Source of the DNA: a virus
DNA length: 24,609 nucleotides
IMG/VR virus record: IMGVR_UViG_3300006868_000109
Location: 1-24,609 of that record
Direction: 5' to 3' (one strand)
The notes under the pieces are model-generated. The model searched no databases. It was not told the origin of the DNA and saw only the letters and a list, made by a program, of their open reading frames with translations. The position numbers and the translations under genes were made by a program. Positions 1 through 10,822 of the stretch are shown piece after piece. How positions within the stretch are numbered: the stretch's first letter is position 1; each line of letters begins with the position of its first letter.

Positions 1-3000
1 AAGAATGGGCAATTAGGCAAGGAGTTTACGGTGCTGTAGATAATTTTTATGAATTTGATTTTAAATTAAATGAATCAAAATTTAGATTAACTCCTCAACC
101 TGTTGAAATAAATGTTAACAATAAAGATAATATAGATTTAATTTATAGAATAAATCCAACTGAAGCATATTTTAGTGACGGTAATAGTTCTTCACCGTTT
201 CCGTCTTTCAATAATACAAAAACTTATGTAAAACATGCAGGTTATGTTTCTCCTAGTGATGTAGATTATACACTTGCAGATTATACAGATTTGTTAAAAG
301 TAAATTTAAATGATATTAAAGTAAACGAATATTTTTGGATAGGTAATGATCCAAATGGTTGGAATATATATCAATATAAAAATTATAATAAATTTATCAA
401 ATTTGAGGTCATCGGTACAGACAACCTTGCCTTAGAATTTGAATTTGATATAGAAGATGATTTTCAAATAGGACAAATAGTCGGTGTAAGTAATGTAGAA
501 AAAATTACATTTGTTGGGCAAGATTCTACAGTAATTGCTAATGATTATGTAAGTTCTTTTTCAGGCGTTTTTCAAATTACGGATATTCAGATTAATAAGA
601 TTATATGTGCATTAACTGATCTAGCATTATTAGTCCAGATTAATACAGACTCTTTACAAGGCGATACAACTGGAATAGTAAGTATTTTTTCGTCTGTTAG
701 GGTTTCTAATTTACAAGGATTAGAACAGTTAGTGTTAAAAGATTATCAATTAAATAAGAAAATTTGGGTAGACGAAGATGCTGATAAAAATTGGAGTGTA
801 TATCAAATTAATCACGAGTTTAAACTTTCTACCTCTGTAACAAATCCTGCAAAAAATATTACATCGTTTGGAAACAAAATTAGTATTAATGATAGAAATA
901 CAGTGTTAGCAATAGCAGATCCTTTACAAAATGACGGAATTGTTTATGTTTATACAAGGCCTAGTATAAATCAAAATTGGAAATTATTTCAAATATTATC
1001 ACCTGAAGAACCAGATAGCGAGTCGTTTAACATTGGTGATAGTGAGGAAAATGCAGGAATTATTTTTGTTATAACAAATAATAGTGTAGAAAATATAAAT
1101 TTAGTATACAAAAATGGTGAAAAAATAAATGAAGCAAATTATAGCATTAATGTAGAGAATAATCAAGTAATAATGACATCTGCTATTTTAGCAGATGATA
1201 CTATAACAATATCTTTCCTTAAACACATTATACCTTATAAATTTGGAGCAAGTCTTGATGTAGAAAATAACAGCAATCATATAATTGTTGGCGCACCGGA
1301 TGCATCTTATTTAAAAACTAGAATAAAAGGAACTTTTGATCCTACTATGAATTATAGTTCAGGAGATATTGTAAATTATGAAGTTAAGGATATTGGAGTA
1401 AAAAATTATTATAGGGCATTAGTTGATATATTACCAGAATCTTCTGCTCAAGAATTTAACGCTTTTTTTAATTATAGTAAATGGTTGTATGATAATAATT
1501 TATATTTTGAAAATTCTTACAGTTTTCCATTGTTATTTACAGGAACATACAACGAGAGAGAAGAGACTACTGATCATCTTATTATTAGAATTCCATCTAC
1601 AGTTTATAATGGTATTAAAGTAGATGATCAAATAGTTTTACACTGGAACACCCTTACAAATGCCAATCAAACCCAATTAGAATTAGTAGAAAGACAGCCC
1701 TTTGATGGATTATACAGTCAAATTGATAATGTTTTCTTGAATAATAAACATACGATATTGTATAAATTTAGTAAAATTATAAAAGTTGCCAACTCTGCAA
1801 TATCATTAAGCAAAGGGCAGCAAATAAGTTCTACTACAGCTAATGCAGAAATAGAGCAGGCAATTAGTATTGGAAACTCAAATGATTTTATAATCTATTT
1901 AAAAAATATACAAGGAAGTCTATTACAAGTTGATTCAATAAAGGTTGGTATACAAATAGTTGGAAACTATGAATTAATTGCGCCCTTAGAAGAAGAATCT
2001 ATCGTACAAGATGAGTTTGCTGGATTTATTGCAATATCGACTCCGGCATATACTACGACATATAATAGAACTGATTCAGGTAGAGGATTAATAATTAGAG
2101 AATTAATTACAGAAAAAAGTCCAGATCAAAATTTAATTTATAGTAACATATTAGAATATGATAATGCTAGTTTGATTAGGATATTGAGTTATGAAGATTA
2201 TAATTTAAATAATTTAGGAGAATATAATCCTATTACTAAAAATTTACGATATTTTTTGATTAGGGCTTCAAAAACATTAACAGATACTTACGTAGATGAC
2301 TCGATTAATTTTTATTTTAATCAATTACCTAAAACTGTCTCTGTCTTAAAAGTTAGGAATACAAGATTTACAACTAAACCTGTTGTTGTAAAAGGTGAAA
2401 CACTTAGACAAAAAAATAATAGTCTTGCTACTGTGACTATTTTTAGTGATACAGTTGAAATAGATCCTGCAACAATTAATTTTTCTAATCCTGTATATCT
2501 TATACAAGTTCAAAATGTAAGCGAAACTTCTTTTAATTTTATAGATGATCTTGTTGGTTCTGAGAGTGATGAATTATTTTGTAGACCTATAGAGGAACCT
2601 GTTGTACCTAAATTAGATACTTTAGAAGAAATAGGATTAAACACAAATTTACTCATTAATAATAATCTTGATATATGGAATACATGGGATGGATATATTA
2701 TATATCAAGAAAATAGAACCGATTCAAACGGTTTACCATATGTACCATATGCAAAGTATATAGAAGATGGCATAAATTTAACGTCGTTTGATGGCAACAA
2801 TCCAAATGAAAGAGTCGGTCAAACTATTAGAGAAATTAATGAATCAGGAAATCCTACAAATAATACAGCAGAGGTAATGTATGTACAACGGATTGGAAAT
2901 AACAGGTTGATTTTATTTGTTAATAATGTGCAAGGTAATTGGAGGTTAGGACAAGATCAAGATCAACCTGCTCAATTACAAATGGATGCTCACCCAACCG

Positions 3001-6000
3001 GACAAGATATTTTTTCACGACTTAATATTTTCAATTTTGACAGAGAATTTGGAGTTTCAGTTAATGTTATTTTACCAAGTGAAGATGTAGGTAAATTTTT
3101 TGTAATTGATTACGGATCAGAAATACAAGCAATTTTTGATCAAGTTACAGCACAACCAAAAAATATTTTGACTAATCAAGAATATTGGTTTTTTAATAAT
3201 GAATCGATACAAGGTCTACCTAGATTAGCTGCTTATCCTAATAACAATTCTGTTGTTTGGGAAAGGATATATAGTTTGTCAATTGATGACACTGGTACAG
3301 CGTCAACTTATGAAAAAGAAGGTGTAGTATTTGTTTATAAAAAAATTGGAGCAAAATATCAATTAGTAAAAAGGTTGTTGGGTCCTGATAGACAAAATAA
3401 TTATAAATGGGGCAGTAATTTAAAAATTGGAAATTTTCAAAATGTTTCAAAAACATTTATACTTGCTGATAATCCAAAACGTTTATATTTTGTAAAAGAT
3501 GGAAATGATAATGGTATTGTTTATAATTGGGACTACGCTACAAATAAGAAATATAAAGGAGTGTATAATGAAAACGAAACATACTTTACTGGAGATATTG
3601 TATTTGTTCCTCGTAATGTAACAGAAAATGTATTTTCAAGTGATATAGGAATTTTTGATGGAACTTTGTTTGAATCATTAACCAATGGATCTGTAAATGT
3701 TTTAAAAAATAACAGTTATGAAATAAATACCGATTACTGGAAATTAGCCGATGAATTAATTGATTATGTTGGTTTTGTACCAAACAATTCTGGTAATGTG
3801 CAGTTAGACTCTACCGACATAAGCACATTATCTGTTGATGGTCTTATAAAATTTGGTTTAAATTTTGATATAAGTGATAATGCAGAAGTTTTAGCTGTAT
3901 TAATAAAATATGATAATACTAACAAAAATAAAATAAGCATTTTCCGAAATGATCAAGGTTATTATAGATTCAGTCAGATAATAGAAGCAGACACTCCTGA
4001 AATAGAGTTTGGTTATAGTTTTGCTTTAAGCAGCGATGGTAACACTTTAGCAATAGGTGCTCCCTTATTTGATACAAAAAGAATAAATGTTGGTAAGGTG
4101 TATGTTTACAAATTAGAAAATACAAAATTTGTTTTGAAGCAAGAATTGTCTAGTCCAAATAATGAAATTGAAGAAATGTTTGGAATAACAGTAGATATAA
4201 ATGATAATTTAATTGCTGTAGGAAGTGCTAATGCAGACATTAAAGTAGAAACAACGTATGATAATAATGATACAATTTTTGATAACGGACTGACAACTTT
4301 TAAGTATACAAAGTCTGACAAAGGAGCCATATTTGTTTATGATGATATAAATGGACATTACGTGTACGGTAATAAAATTATCTATGATAACCCGTATGCT
4401 AATTCTTATGATTTTGGAGAAAATTTTGTATTAAAAAATAAATTTTTGTATGTTTCTGATCCTAATTATACAAATGAAAATGGTACTATCGGATATGTTT
4501 TAAATTATTCTAACATAGAAAATAAATTATACGATAATATAAGTAGGCAAAAACAAACAGTTGATTTATCAAAAGTAAAGAAAATTTTCCTGTATAATAC
4601 AAAAACTAAAGAAATAATAAAATATTTAGATTACGTAGATGTATTACAAGGAAAATTACCAGGTCCTGCTGAACAAAATATATCATATAAATTATATTAT
4701 GATCCTGCAATTTACTCAACAGGAGGATCTTCTGTAGTAGTTGATCCAACGACAGCATGGACGACAGAAAATGTTGGAACAATTTGGTGGGATTTAAGCA
4801 CAGTAAAATATTACTATCCTTATATAAACGACATATCGTTTTCTACTAATTTTTGGAATAAGCAATTTTTAAATACTAATGTAGATTTATATGAATGGGT
4901 AGAAAGTCCATTACTTCCATTAGATTGGAACGAATTGTCAGAAACTAATGAAGGATATAGTTTAGGAATTACAGGTAGAGCAAAGTATACTGACTCATAT
5001 ACAGAAAAATCAATTTACAACAATGTTACTGATAGAATAGAAAAAAAGTATTACTTTTGGGTAAAAGATGCCAAAAATATACCAGATTTAGATAACCGGA
5101 CAATTAGTGCATACAAACTTCAAACATTAATGAAAGACCCATTAAACGAAGGGTACGAATTTGTTTCTCTTATTAGTGATAATGAATTTGCAATTTATAA
5201 TTGTGAAAAATTCTTAAATGATAAGGATGTAGCAATCAGTTTTCAAATATATAAAGATACTGATCAACGCATAAACACTCATTTTCATTATGATATAATT
5301 ACAGAAGATATTGAAACAAATAAAATAAAAGAAAATTTATCTGTAAAATGGATTGATAGTCTAGTAGGATATGATTTGTATGGTAGGTCTATTCCTGATA
5401 TATCTATAGGTGAGAAATATCGATATGGCAATTTAACAGAACCAAGGCAAAGTTGGTTTGTTAATAGGCAACAAGCATTAAAAGAATATGTTCAACGTAT
5501 AAATCGAGTACTTAAAGAAAATTTAATAGTTGATTCAAAAAATTTAAAAAATTTATATTTAAAAGATGAATATCCTTTAGAATCATCTAACCAATACGAT
5601 TTAATTGTAGATAATTTAGATGCATTAAATTTATATGGTATTGCAAAAGCTGAACAGGCAAGCATAGATATTACGGTTGAAAATGGAAAAGTTGTAAGTG
5701 CGAGGATAATAAATCCGGGTCGAGGTTATATAAAAACTCCTACATTTACAGTTATTGGACAAGGATCTAATCTTGAATTAAATTTTACACTTAATGCTAT
5801 CGGATCTATAGTTAATGTTGATATTGTAAATGCAGGAGAAAATTATAACAATAACGCTAGTGTAGAAATTAGAAAATTTACTGCATTGGTGTTAAATGAT
5901 GAAACTATAAATGGTAAATGGGCATTATACGAAAGAAATTATACTGCTAATTCTTGGAATAGGGTTAGAAGTCAAGGATACGATACAAGAGCATATTGGA

Positions 6001-9000
6001 AATTTATAGATTGGTATAGTACTGGTTATGACAGTACAACTCCTATAAATTTTATAATAGATTTTTCTTATCAATTAAATTCTATCAATGATACAATAGG
6101 AAATATTGTAAAAATTAATACTATAGGATCAGGTGGATGGTTGCTACTTAAAAAGGTCGATAATCAAGATAATGTTGACTATTCAATTAATTATGAAACT
6201 ATTGGACGAGAAAATGGTACAATTGAATTTTTAAATACATTGTATGATCCGTATGCAGCCTATTATAATTTTGATTTAAAAAGTTTTGATATTAGTTTTT
6301 ATGACGATCTTCCAACCACAGAGGTAAGAATTATTGCTAATGCAATCAAAGATGATATTTTTGTAGATGATTTAGCTATAGAATATAATCGTTTATTTTT
6401 TGCAGCCATTAGATATGTTTTATCAGAGCAAGGTTATGTTGATTGGTTGTTTAAAACAAGTTTTATAAGAGTAAAACATAATGTAGGTAATTTACGTAAA
6501 GATGTAACTTTTAACAATGATAATTTACCAAGTTATGAGGACTATGTCAACGAAGTAAAGCCTTACAAGACAAAAATTAGAGAATATATAAGTTCTTATG
6601 AAAAAATTGACAATAATCCATTATTAACAGCAGATTTTGATTTGGCACCTGCATATGTTGATAGAGATAAAAGGATATTACCACAACAGATTAAAGTCTT
6701 TGGAGATGTTTTGTATGGAGTATCCGACGAACATATGACTTATCCTAATAAAAATTGGTTAGATAATTGTTATTATGTAGTAACAGACATAAAAATATCT
6801 TATTCTGGGTATGGATATAAAACAGTTCCTACTGTTAGATTCGAAGGCGGCGGTGGTAGTGGCGTTAAAGCAGTTGCATTTTTAGGTGAAAATGGATCAA
6901 TTGTAAACATAGAAGTTATAGACGAAGGTTCGGGATACTTGCAAGCGCCGCAAATTTATATTGATGGCGAAACATATAACGATTTTGCTCCTGCTAGGGT
7001 AAGTGTTATTTTAGGTAAACCTCTTGTACGTAGTACGTTAACAAAAATAAAATTTGATAGGATAGCAAAGACAATTTTTTATAGTAATATCGATGAATCT
7101 TATACAGAAATAACTTCAGGATCAAAATATATATTTGATTTATACTGGCCAATGTCTTTATTGCCAAAAGATGTAAATGTGTACGTAAACGGAGAAAAAC
7201 TGTTGTTTAGTAGATATAAGTATGAAAATGTATTAGATAATACCAAGTCATACACTAGGTATCTAGGTAGAGTAACATTGGTAGATGTGCCTAGCAATTA
7301 TTCTGAGGTGAAAATTGAGTATAAAAAAGATATTAATTTATTGCCAGCTTTAGATAGGTTAAATTATTATTATTCACCTATAGAAAATCAATTTGGAAAT
7401 ACTCCTAATCAGTTGTTAGACGGTATTGATTACGGAGGTGTTGAAGTTAAAAGTTTTGGATTTGGTAATACATCTGGGTGGGATTCAAATCCATTTTTTG
7501 TAAATGAATATGACACATATGATACAACATTTGAAGATCATGTAAACACAATTGGCAAAAATTTACTGTATAATAGCAATTTAGGATATAAGATTCAAAT
7601 AAATTGGACAAATTTTGCAAAGGCAGTTAATGCTTTAGTAAAAGGAGATAGCGTTGAAATTGATAATCATACATTGTTTTATTCAATATTTAATGTAAAC
7701 CAATTAGGAGAACCTGTAACAGATCCTTTAGATGGTACAAGTATTTTAAATGTACTAGATGAATTAGTATCAGAACTGGTACTTGACCAAAACGGAAATG
7801 TTGTTTTAGATGAAAACGGCGATGCTTCGTATCAGTTAACACCAAGAATTACAATACGTAGTGTTGAACAAATATTGTTATATGGATTGAATAGTGTTGA
7901 TTTAGAAGAACTTGCAATATACAATATTGAAACACAAATAATTCCAATTATATCTACATTAACCGGAAGTCAGGTTGAAAATTTAATAAATGAAACAAAT
8001 TCAGTTTTAAATGATGTAAAATTAATTTTTAAAACACCGTTAGAAGAAAATGTCCAGTATAATGTTTATTATAATGGATTAAGGATAGATGATATTAATT
8101 TTGTAACTGATCCAACTAATATAACTAATCCTAATGCTACACTTGCTACAATAATAGGCGACGGTTTACAGCAAGAATTGATTTTAAGAGATATAGTTTC
8201 TGATTATCAAACAGATGATGTTGTGATACTACGTAAACCTACAAGCGATGGTAGTTTTTTACCTACTGATTTGGATTATGATACATTACTTGTTGGAGGA
8301 AATTTAGATTATACCAATGCTAAAGGAATAGAATCAGCAGATATTGTTGTAGATGGAGATAATTTTGTAACGCATACTACATCAAAAGGACCTGAAGAAA
8401 ATGTTCCTGGTTTAGTTCAAGATACATTAGATATAAAAGTTTATGAAAGACCAATTGTAGGATCTTCTAATATTTTCTCCATGAATTATATAACAGATGG
8501 AATTAACAACACTTACAATATTGGAAATTATCCTTTATCTGCAAGAAATTTAATTGTAAAAATTGACAAAGAAATAGTAACTAATTATTCTGTGAATTCT
8601 AACAAAACAATTACATTTAATACCTTATTACCTGCTGGTAAACGTGTTAATATAACAACATTAGATTACAGTGGTTTTGATGTGTTAGATGTTGATACAA
8701 TTGAATGTATATTGTCTACGAATATCTTTGTTGTGAATGCAAGATGGGAAGAAAATTTACAAAGTGAAGTATCTGTAAATGGAAAAGAAATAGACTATGT
8801 AATTGTGCCTTCTAATACAGAGTTTAGCGATAGTAGTAATAATATTTTAATAAAGTTTGGAAAAAACATAAATGTAGGCGATGTTGTACGTTATGTAATT
8901 TATTCAAATAAAGAAGGACAAGAAAAACAAAAATTTAGCACAACATATATAGATAATTTTATAGCCGATGGCAGTACTAATATATTTGAATTAACTAAAT

Positions 9001-10802
9001 CACCGGAACTGCAACAACCTGCTGAATGGTATACTATGGTTTTAGTAAATAATAAATTGTTAAATCCAGGTTATACAGAAACATTTATTTTAACAGATAG
9101 TAGAGAATATAATTTGAAATTGCATCAAGTTCCTTTGAGGACTGTAAGTTTTTATCAATTAAGGGTATTTTTAAATGAAAGAGAATTAAAATATACAGAC
9201 GAATGGACGTATAGTGCTGCAGAATCTTTTGATCCTTTAATACCAGACGACCAGCAAGTAGGCAGTATTGTATATCTTGTTGAAGGCATTGGCAAAATTG
9301 GTGATACATTACGCATTTACATTAATGCATGGGAAGACAGTGTAGAGTCCGGCGGTGATTATAGATATGGGTACTATGAAAATGGCGAATTTACAGGAAC
9401 TCCTGGAGTGTTGCACATCAATAAACCTTTAAACGAAGGAGACGTAATTAAAGTCTATCAATTTAGCAATCATGATAGTCAAAGGATTGATTGGCAAAGT
9501 TTTGATATGGTTGAAAGGACAAAATTAAGTCCTGGGAATATTGATCAAAGTTATACAAATATTGTTACAGATTTAAATCAAATTTACGTTGCATTTACTT
9601 TGCAAAGTGATAAATTTTACGCAATTTATAGGAATGGGTTTAGGGTAGATGATCAATTTTATGGTACTACTACCCAAGGTAATCAAGCAGCAGAAATTCA
9701 AACACCTATTGGTAATGGTACAAATTATTTAAATTTTAATGAAATAGGATTAAATGTTTTAGCTGGCGATATTGTAAAAGTTGAAGAAATAAATGCTCAA
9801 ATTAATATAGACCAAGATTCGCAAAATTATTATGAATTTAAACAATTACTTAATGGATTGATTCCTTTAAATTATCCTGCTGTAACAGATAGTTATGTGT
9901 TTGTAGCTGTAAATGGAAAAATGTTGCATGCTAGTATTGATTACTATGTTACAACTGATAAAATGCATGTAAAATTAGCGCAACCTTTGCTAGAGGACGA
10001 TGTTGTACAAACAATACATTTTAGTAATCCGCAACAAACAAAGAAATTTGCATGGAGACAGTTTACTGATATACTTAATAGGAATCATTATAGCATTATA
10101 GACGGGCAAAAGAATGTTAGATTAAGACAAGATTTACATTGGTATGACAAAGTAATTGTTGTTGATAACGAGGAAGCATTACCTGCTCCTACTTTAGAAA
10201 GTAAGTATCCTGGTGTAATATTTATAAATGGCGAAAGGATAGAGTATAGAGCAAGACATGGTAATATATTACAACATTTAAGAAGAGGAACATTAGGAAC
10301 AGGTGTAAAAGATATATATTATTCTGGAACAGAAATTTATGATCAATCAATTGATAAGCTTTTACCTTATAAAGATGAAACAATTGTTGTAAATATAGTA
10401 GCAGATGGCAATTCGAATGAATTTACATTAGATTTTGTGGCTAATTCTGTTAACGAGTTTGAAGTTTTTGTAGGAGGTGTAAGACTTAGAAAAACTCCTT
10501 TAGAATCATATGAACTTGACACTGTAAACAGAATAAATTATGGAACAAACAATGAACATATATCACAGGACTCTCCCGAAGGAGATGTAACATTACCTCC
10601 TGAATTTGTTTTAGAAAACAATATTTTGCGTTTAACAAAAATAGACGAAGTTGGAAACAATGTTTATCCCTCAGCAGGAACAGTTATAACCATAATTAGA
10701 AAAATTGGAAAAATATGGACAGAAGCAGGACAAAAGTTAGTTGATAGCGAATCGCCTATTAGTAGAATGATTAGATCAGTTGAAGCTGATTTACCAAGAT
10801 AA
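1..10802 (+). CDS. giant virion structural protein (beta-propeller and repeat-rich tail protein), 5' partial
   Basis: The frame is open from base 3 to the TAA at 10800-10802, giving 3,599 residues, and must begin left of the window. Nothing supports the TTG at 291 as a start: the preceding 96 codons are open, protein-like and have no ribosome site at their end. Modules seen, by nucleotide: FG-GAP-like blades (LAIADP near 905, IIVGAP near 1280, LAIGAP near 4045, each followed or preceded by a YVY strand) in two clusters at about 850-1310 and 3400-4480; a 'WFVNRQQAL' helical stretch near 5450; paired 'GYxxxP' Gly-rich beta modules at about 5660-5880 and 6780-7010; a 'PSYEDYVNEVKPYKTK' motif near 6530; then repeated 'VNG'-type beta modules from about 7165 to 10720, with RRGTLGTG near 10281. 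No signal peptide or enzyme motif was recognised. From memory, this arrangement resembles giant structural proteins of marine T4-like phages. It is probably part of the baseplate or tail-fibre apparatus; the exact role is inferred. Confidence 0.88.
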   Translation, partial: EWAIRQGVYGAVDNFYEFDFKLNESKFRLTPQPVEINVNNKDNIDLIYRINPTEAYFSDGNSSSPFPSFNNTKTYVKHAGYVSPSDVDYTLADYTDLLKVNLNDIKVNEYFWIGNDPNGWNIYQYKNYNKFIKFEVIGTDNLALEFEFDIEDDFQIGQIVGVSNVEKITFVGQDSTVIANDYVSSFSGVFQITDIQINKIICALTDLALLVQINTDSLQGDTTGIVSIFSSVRVSNLQGLEQLVLKDYQLNKKIWVDEDADKNWSVYQINHEFKLSTSVTNPAKNITSFGNKISINDRNTVLAIADPLQNDGIVYVYTRPSINQNWKLFQILSPEEPDSESFNIGDSEENAGIIFVITNNSVENINLVYKNGEKINEANYSINVENNQVIMTSAILADDTITISFLKHIIPYKFGASLDVENNSNHIIVGAPDASYLKTRIKGTFDPTMNYSSGDIVNYEVKDIGVKNYYRALVDILPESSAQEFNAFFNYSKWLYDNNLYFENSYSFPLLFTGTYNEREETTDHLIIRIPSTVYNGIKVDDQIVLHWNTLTNANQTQLELVERQPFDGLYSQIDNVFLNNKHTILYKFSKIIKVANSAISLSKGQQISSTTANAEIEQAISIGNSNDFIIYLKNIQGSLLQVDSIKVGIQIVGNYELIAPLEEESIVQDEFAGFIAISTPAYTTTYNRTDSGRGLIIRELITEKSPDQNLIYSNILEYDNASLIRILSYEDYNLNNLGEYNPITKNLRYFLIRASKTLTDTYVDDSINFYFNQLPKTVSVLKVRNTRFTTKPVVVKGETLRQKNNSLATVTIFSDTVEIDPATINFSNPVYLIQVQNVSETSFNFIDDLVGSESDELFCRPIEEPVVPKLDTLEEIGLNTNLLINNNLDIWNTWDGYIIYQENRTDSNGLPYVPYAKYIEDGINLTSFDGNNPNERVGQTIREINESGNPTNNTAEVMYVQRIGNNRLILFVNNVQGNWRLGQDQDQPAQLQMDAHPTGQDIFSRLNIFNFDREFGVSVNVILPSEDVGKFFVIDYGSEIQAIFDQVTAQPKNILTNQEYWFFNNESIQGLPRLAAYPNNNSVVWERIYSLSIDDTGTASTYEKEGVVFVYKKIGAKYQLVKRLLGPDRQNNYKWGSNLKIGNFQNVSKTFILADNPKRLYFVKDGNDNGIVYNWDYATNKKYKGVYNENETYFTGDIVFVPRNVTENVFSSDIGIFDGTLFESLTNGSVNVLKNNSYEINTDYWKLADELIDYVGFVPNNSGNVQLDSTDISTLSVDGLIKFGLNFDISDNAEVLAVLIKYDNTNKNKISIFRNDQGYYRFSQIIEADTPEIEFGYSFALSSDGNTLAIGAPLFDTKRINVGKVYVYKLENTKFVLKQELSSPNNEIEEMFGITVDINDNLIAVGSANADIKVETTYDNNDTIFDNGLTTFKYTKSDKGAIFVYDDINGHYVYGNKIIYDNPYANSYDFGENFVLKNKFLYVSDPNYTNENGTIGYVLNYSNIENKLYDNISRQKQTVDLSKVKKIFLYNTKTKEIIKYLDYVDVLQGKLPGPAEQNISYKLYYDPAIYSTGGSSVVVDPTTAWTTENVGTIWWDLSTVKYYYPYINDISFSTNFWNKQFLNTNVDLYEWVESPLLPLDWNELSETNEGYSLGITGRAKYTDSYTEKSIYNNVTDRIEKKYYFWVKDAKNIPDLDNRTISAYKLQTLMKDPLNEGYEFVSLISDNEFAIYNCEKFLNDKDVAISFQIYKDTDQRINTHFHYDIITEDIETNKIKENLSVKWIDSLVGYDLYGRSIPDISIGEKYRYGNLTEPRQSWFVNRQQALKEYVQRINRVLKENLIVDSKNLKNLYLKDEYPLESSNQYDLIVDNLDALNLYGIAKAEQASIDITVENGKVVSARIINPGRGYIKTPTFTVIGQGSNLELNFTLNAIGSIVNVDIVNAGENYNNNASVEIRKFTALVLNDETINGKWALYERNYTANSWNRVRSQGYDTRAYWKFIDWYSTGYDSTTPINFIIDFSYQLNSINDTIGNIVKINTIGSGGWLLLKKVDNQDNVDYSINYETIGRENGTIEFLNTLYDPYAAYYNFDLKSFDISFYDDLPTTEVRIIANAIKDDIFVDDLAIEYNRLFFAAIRYVLSEQGYVDWLFKTSFIRVKHNVGNLRKDVTFNNDNLPSYEDYVNEVKPYKTKIREYISSYEKIDNNPLLTADFDLAPAYVDRDKRILPQQIKVFGDVLYGVSDEHMTYPNKNWLDNCYYVVTDIKISYSGYGYKTVPTVRFEGGGGSGVKAVAFLGENGSIVNIEVIDEGSGYLQAPQIYIDGETYNDFAPARVSVILGKPLVRSTLTKIKFDRIAKTIFYSNIDESYTEITSGSKYIFDLYWPMSLLPKDVNVYVNGEKLLFSRYKYENVLDNTKSYTRYLGRVTLVDVPSNYSEVKIEYKKDINLLPALDRLNYYYSPIENQFGNTPNQLLDGIDYGGVEVKSFGFGNTSGWDSNPFFVNEYDTYDTTFEDHVNTIGKNLLYNSNLGYKIQINWTNFAKAVNALVKGDSVEIDNHTLFYSIFNVNQLGEPVTDPLDGTSILNVLDELVSELVLDQNGNVVLDENGDASYQLTPRITIRSVEQILLYGLNSVDLEELAIYNIETQIIPIISTLTGSQVENLINETNSVLNDVKLIFKTPLEENVQYNVYYNGLRIDDINFVTDPTNITNPNATLATIIGDGLQQELILRDIVSDYQTDDVVILRKPTSDGSFLPTDLDYDTLLVGGNLDYTNAKGIESADIVVDGDNFVTHTTSKGPEENVPGLVQDTLDIKVYERPIVGSSNIFSMNYITDGINNTYNIGNYPLSARNLIVKIDKEIVTNYSVNSNKTITFNTLLPAGKRVNITTLDYSGFDVLDVDTIECILSTNIFVVNARWEENLQSEVSVNGKEIDYVIVPSNTEFSDSSNNILIKFGKNINVGDVVRYVIYSNKEGQEKQKFSTTYIDNFIADGSTNIFELTKSPELQQPAEWYTMVLVNNKLLNPGYTETFILTDSREYNLKLHQVPLRTVSFYQLRVFLNERELKYTDEWTYSAAESFDPLIPDDQQVGSIVYLVEGIGKIGDTLRIYINAWEDSVESGGDYRYGYYENGEFTGTPGVLHINKPLNEGDVIKVYQFSNHDSQRIDWQSFDMVERTKLSPGNIDQSYTNIVTDLNQIYVAFTLQSDKFYAIYRNGFRVDDQFYGTTTQGNQAAEIQTPIGNGTNYLNFNEIGLNVLAGDIVKVEEINAQINIDQDSQNYYEFKQLLNGLIPLNYPAVTDSYVFVAVNGKMLHASIDYYVTTDKMHVKLAQPLLEDDVVQTIHFSNPQQTKKFAWRQFTDILNRNHYSIIDGQKNVRLRQDLHWYDKVIVVDNEEALPAPTLESKYPGVIFINGERIEYRARHGNILQHLRRGTLGTGVKDIYYSGTEIYDQSIDKLLPYKDETIVVNIVADGNSNEFTLDFVANSVNEFEVFVGGVRLRKTPLESYELDTVNRINYGTNNEHISQDSPEGDVTLPPEFVLENNILRLTKIDEVGNNVYPSAGTVITIIRKIGKIWTEAGQKLVDSESPISRMIRSVEADLPR

Positions 10803-10805
10803 ATA
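10798..10805 (+). promoter_or_regulatory. possible T4-type late promoter (7 of 8 match)
   Basis: The octamer GATAAATA overlaps the stop codon of the giant gene and lies 17 nt before the ATG at 10823. It differs from the T4-type late sigma consensus TATAAATA at the first base. Transcription from it would give a very short leader that still contains the AGGA ribosome site. Near-matches are common by chance in this AT-rich sequence, so only its position favours it. Confidence 0.25.
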
Positions 10806-10822
10806 TATACATAGGATTTATT

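Noticed and set aside
291-293. TTG as the start of the giant gene
   Set aside because: The frame is open from base 3 with protein-like sequence, and there is no ribosome site before 291; the true start is outside the window.
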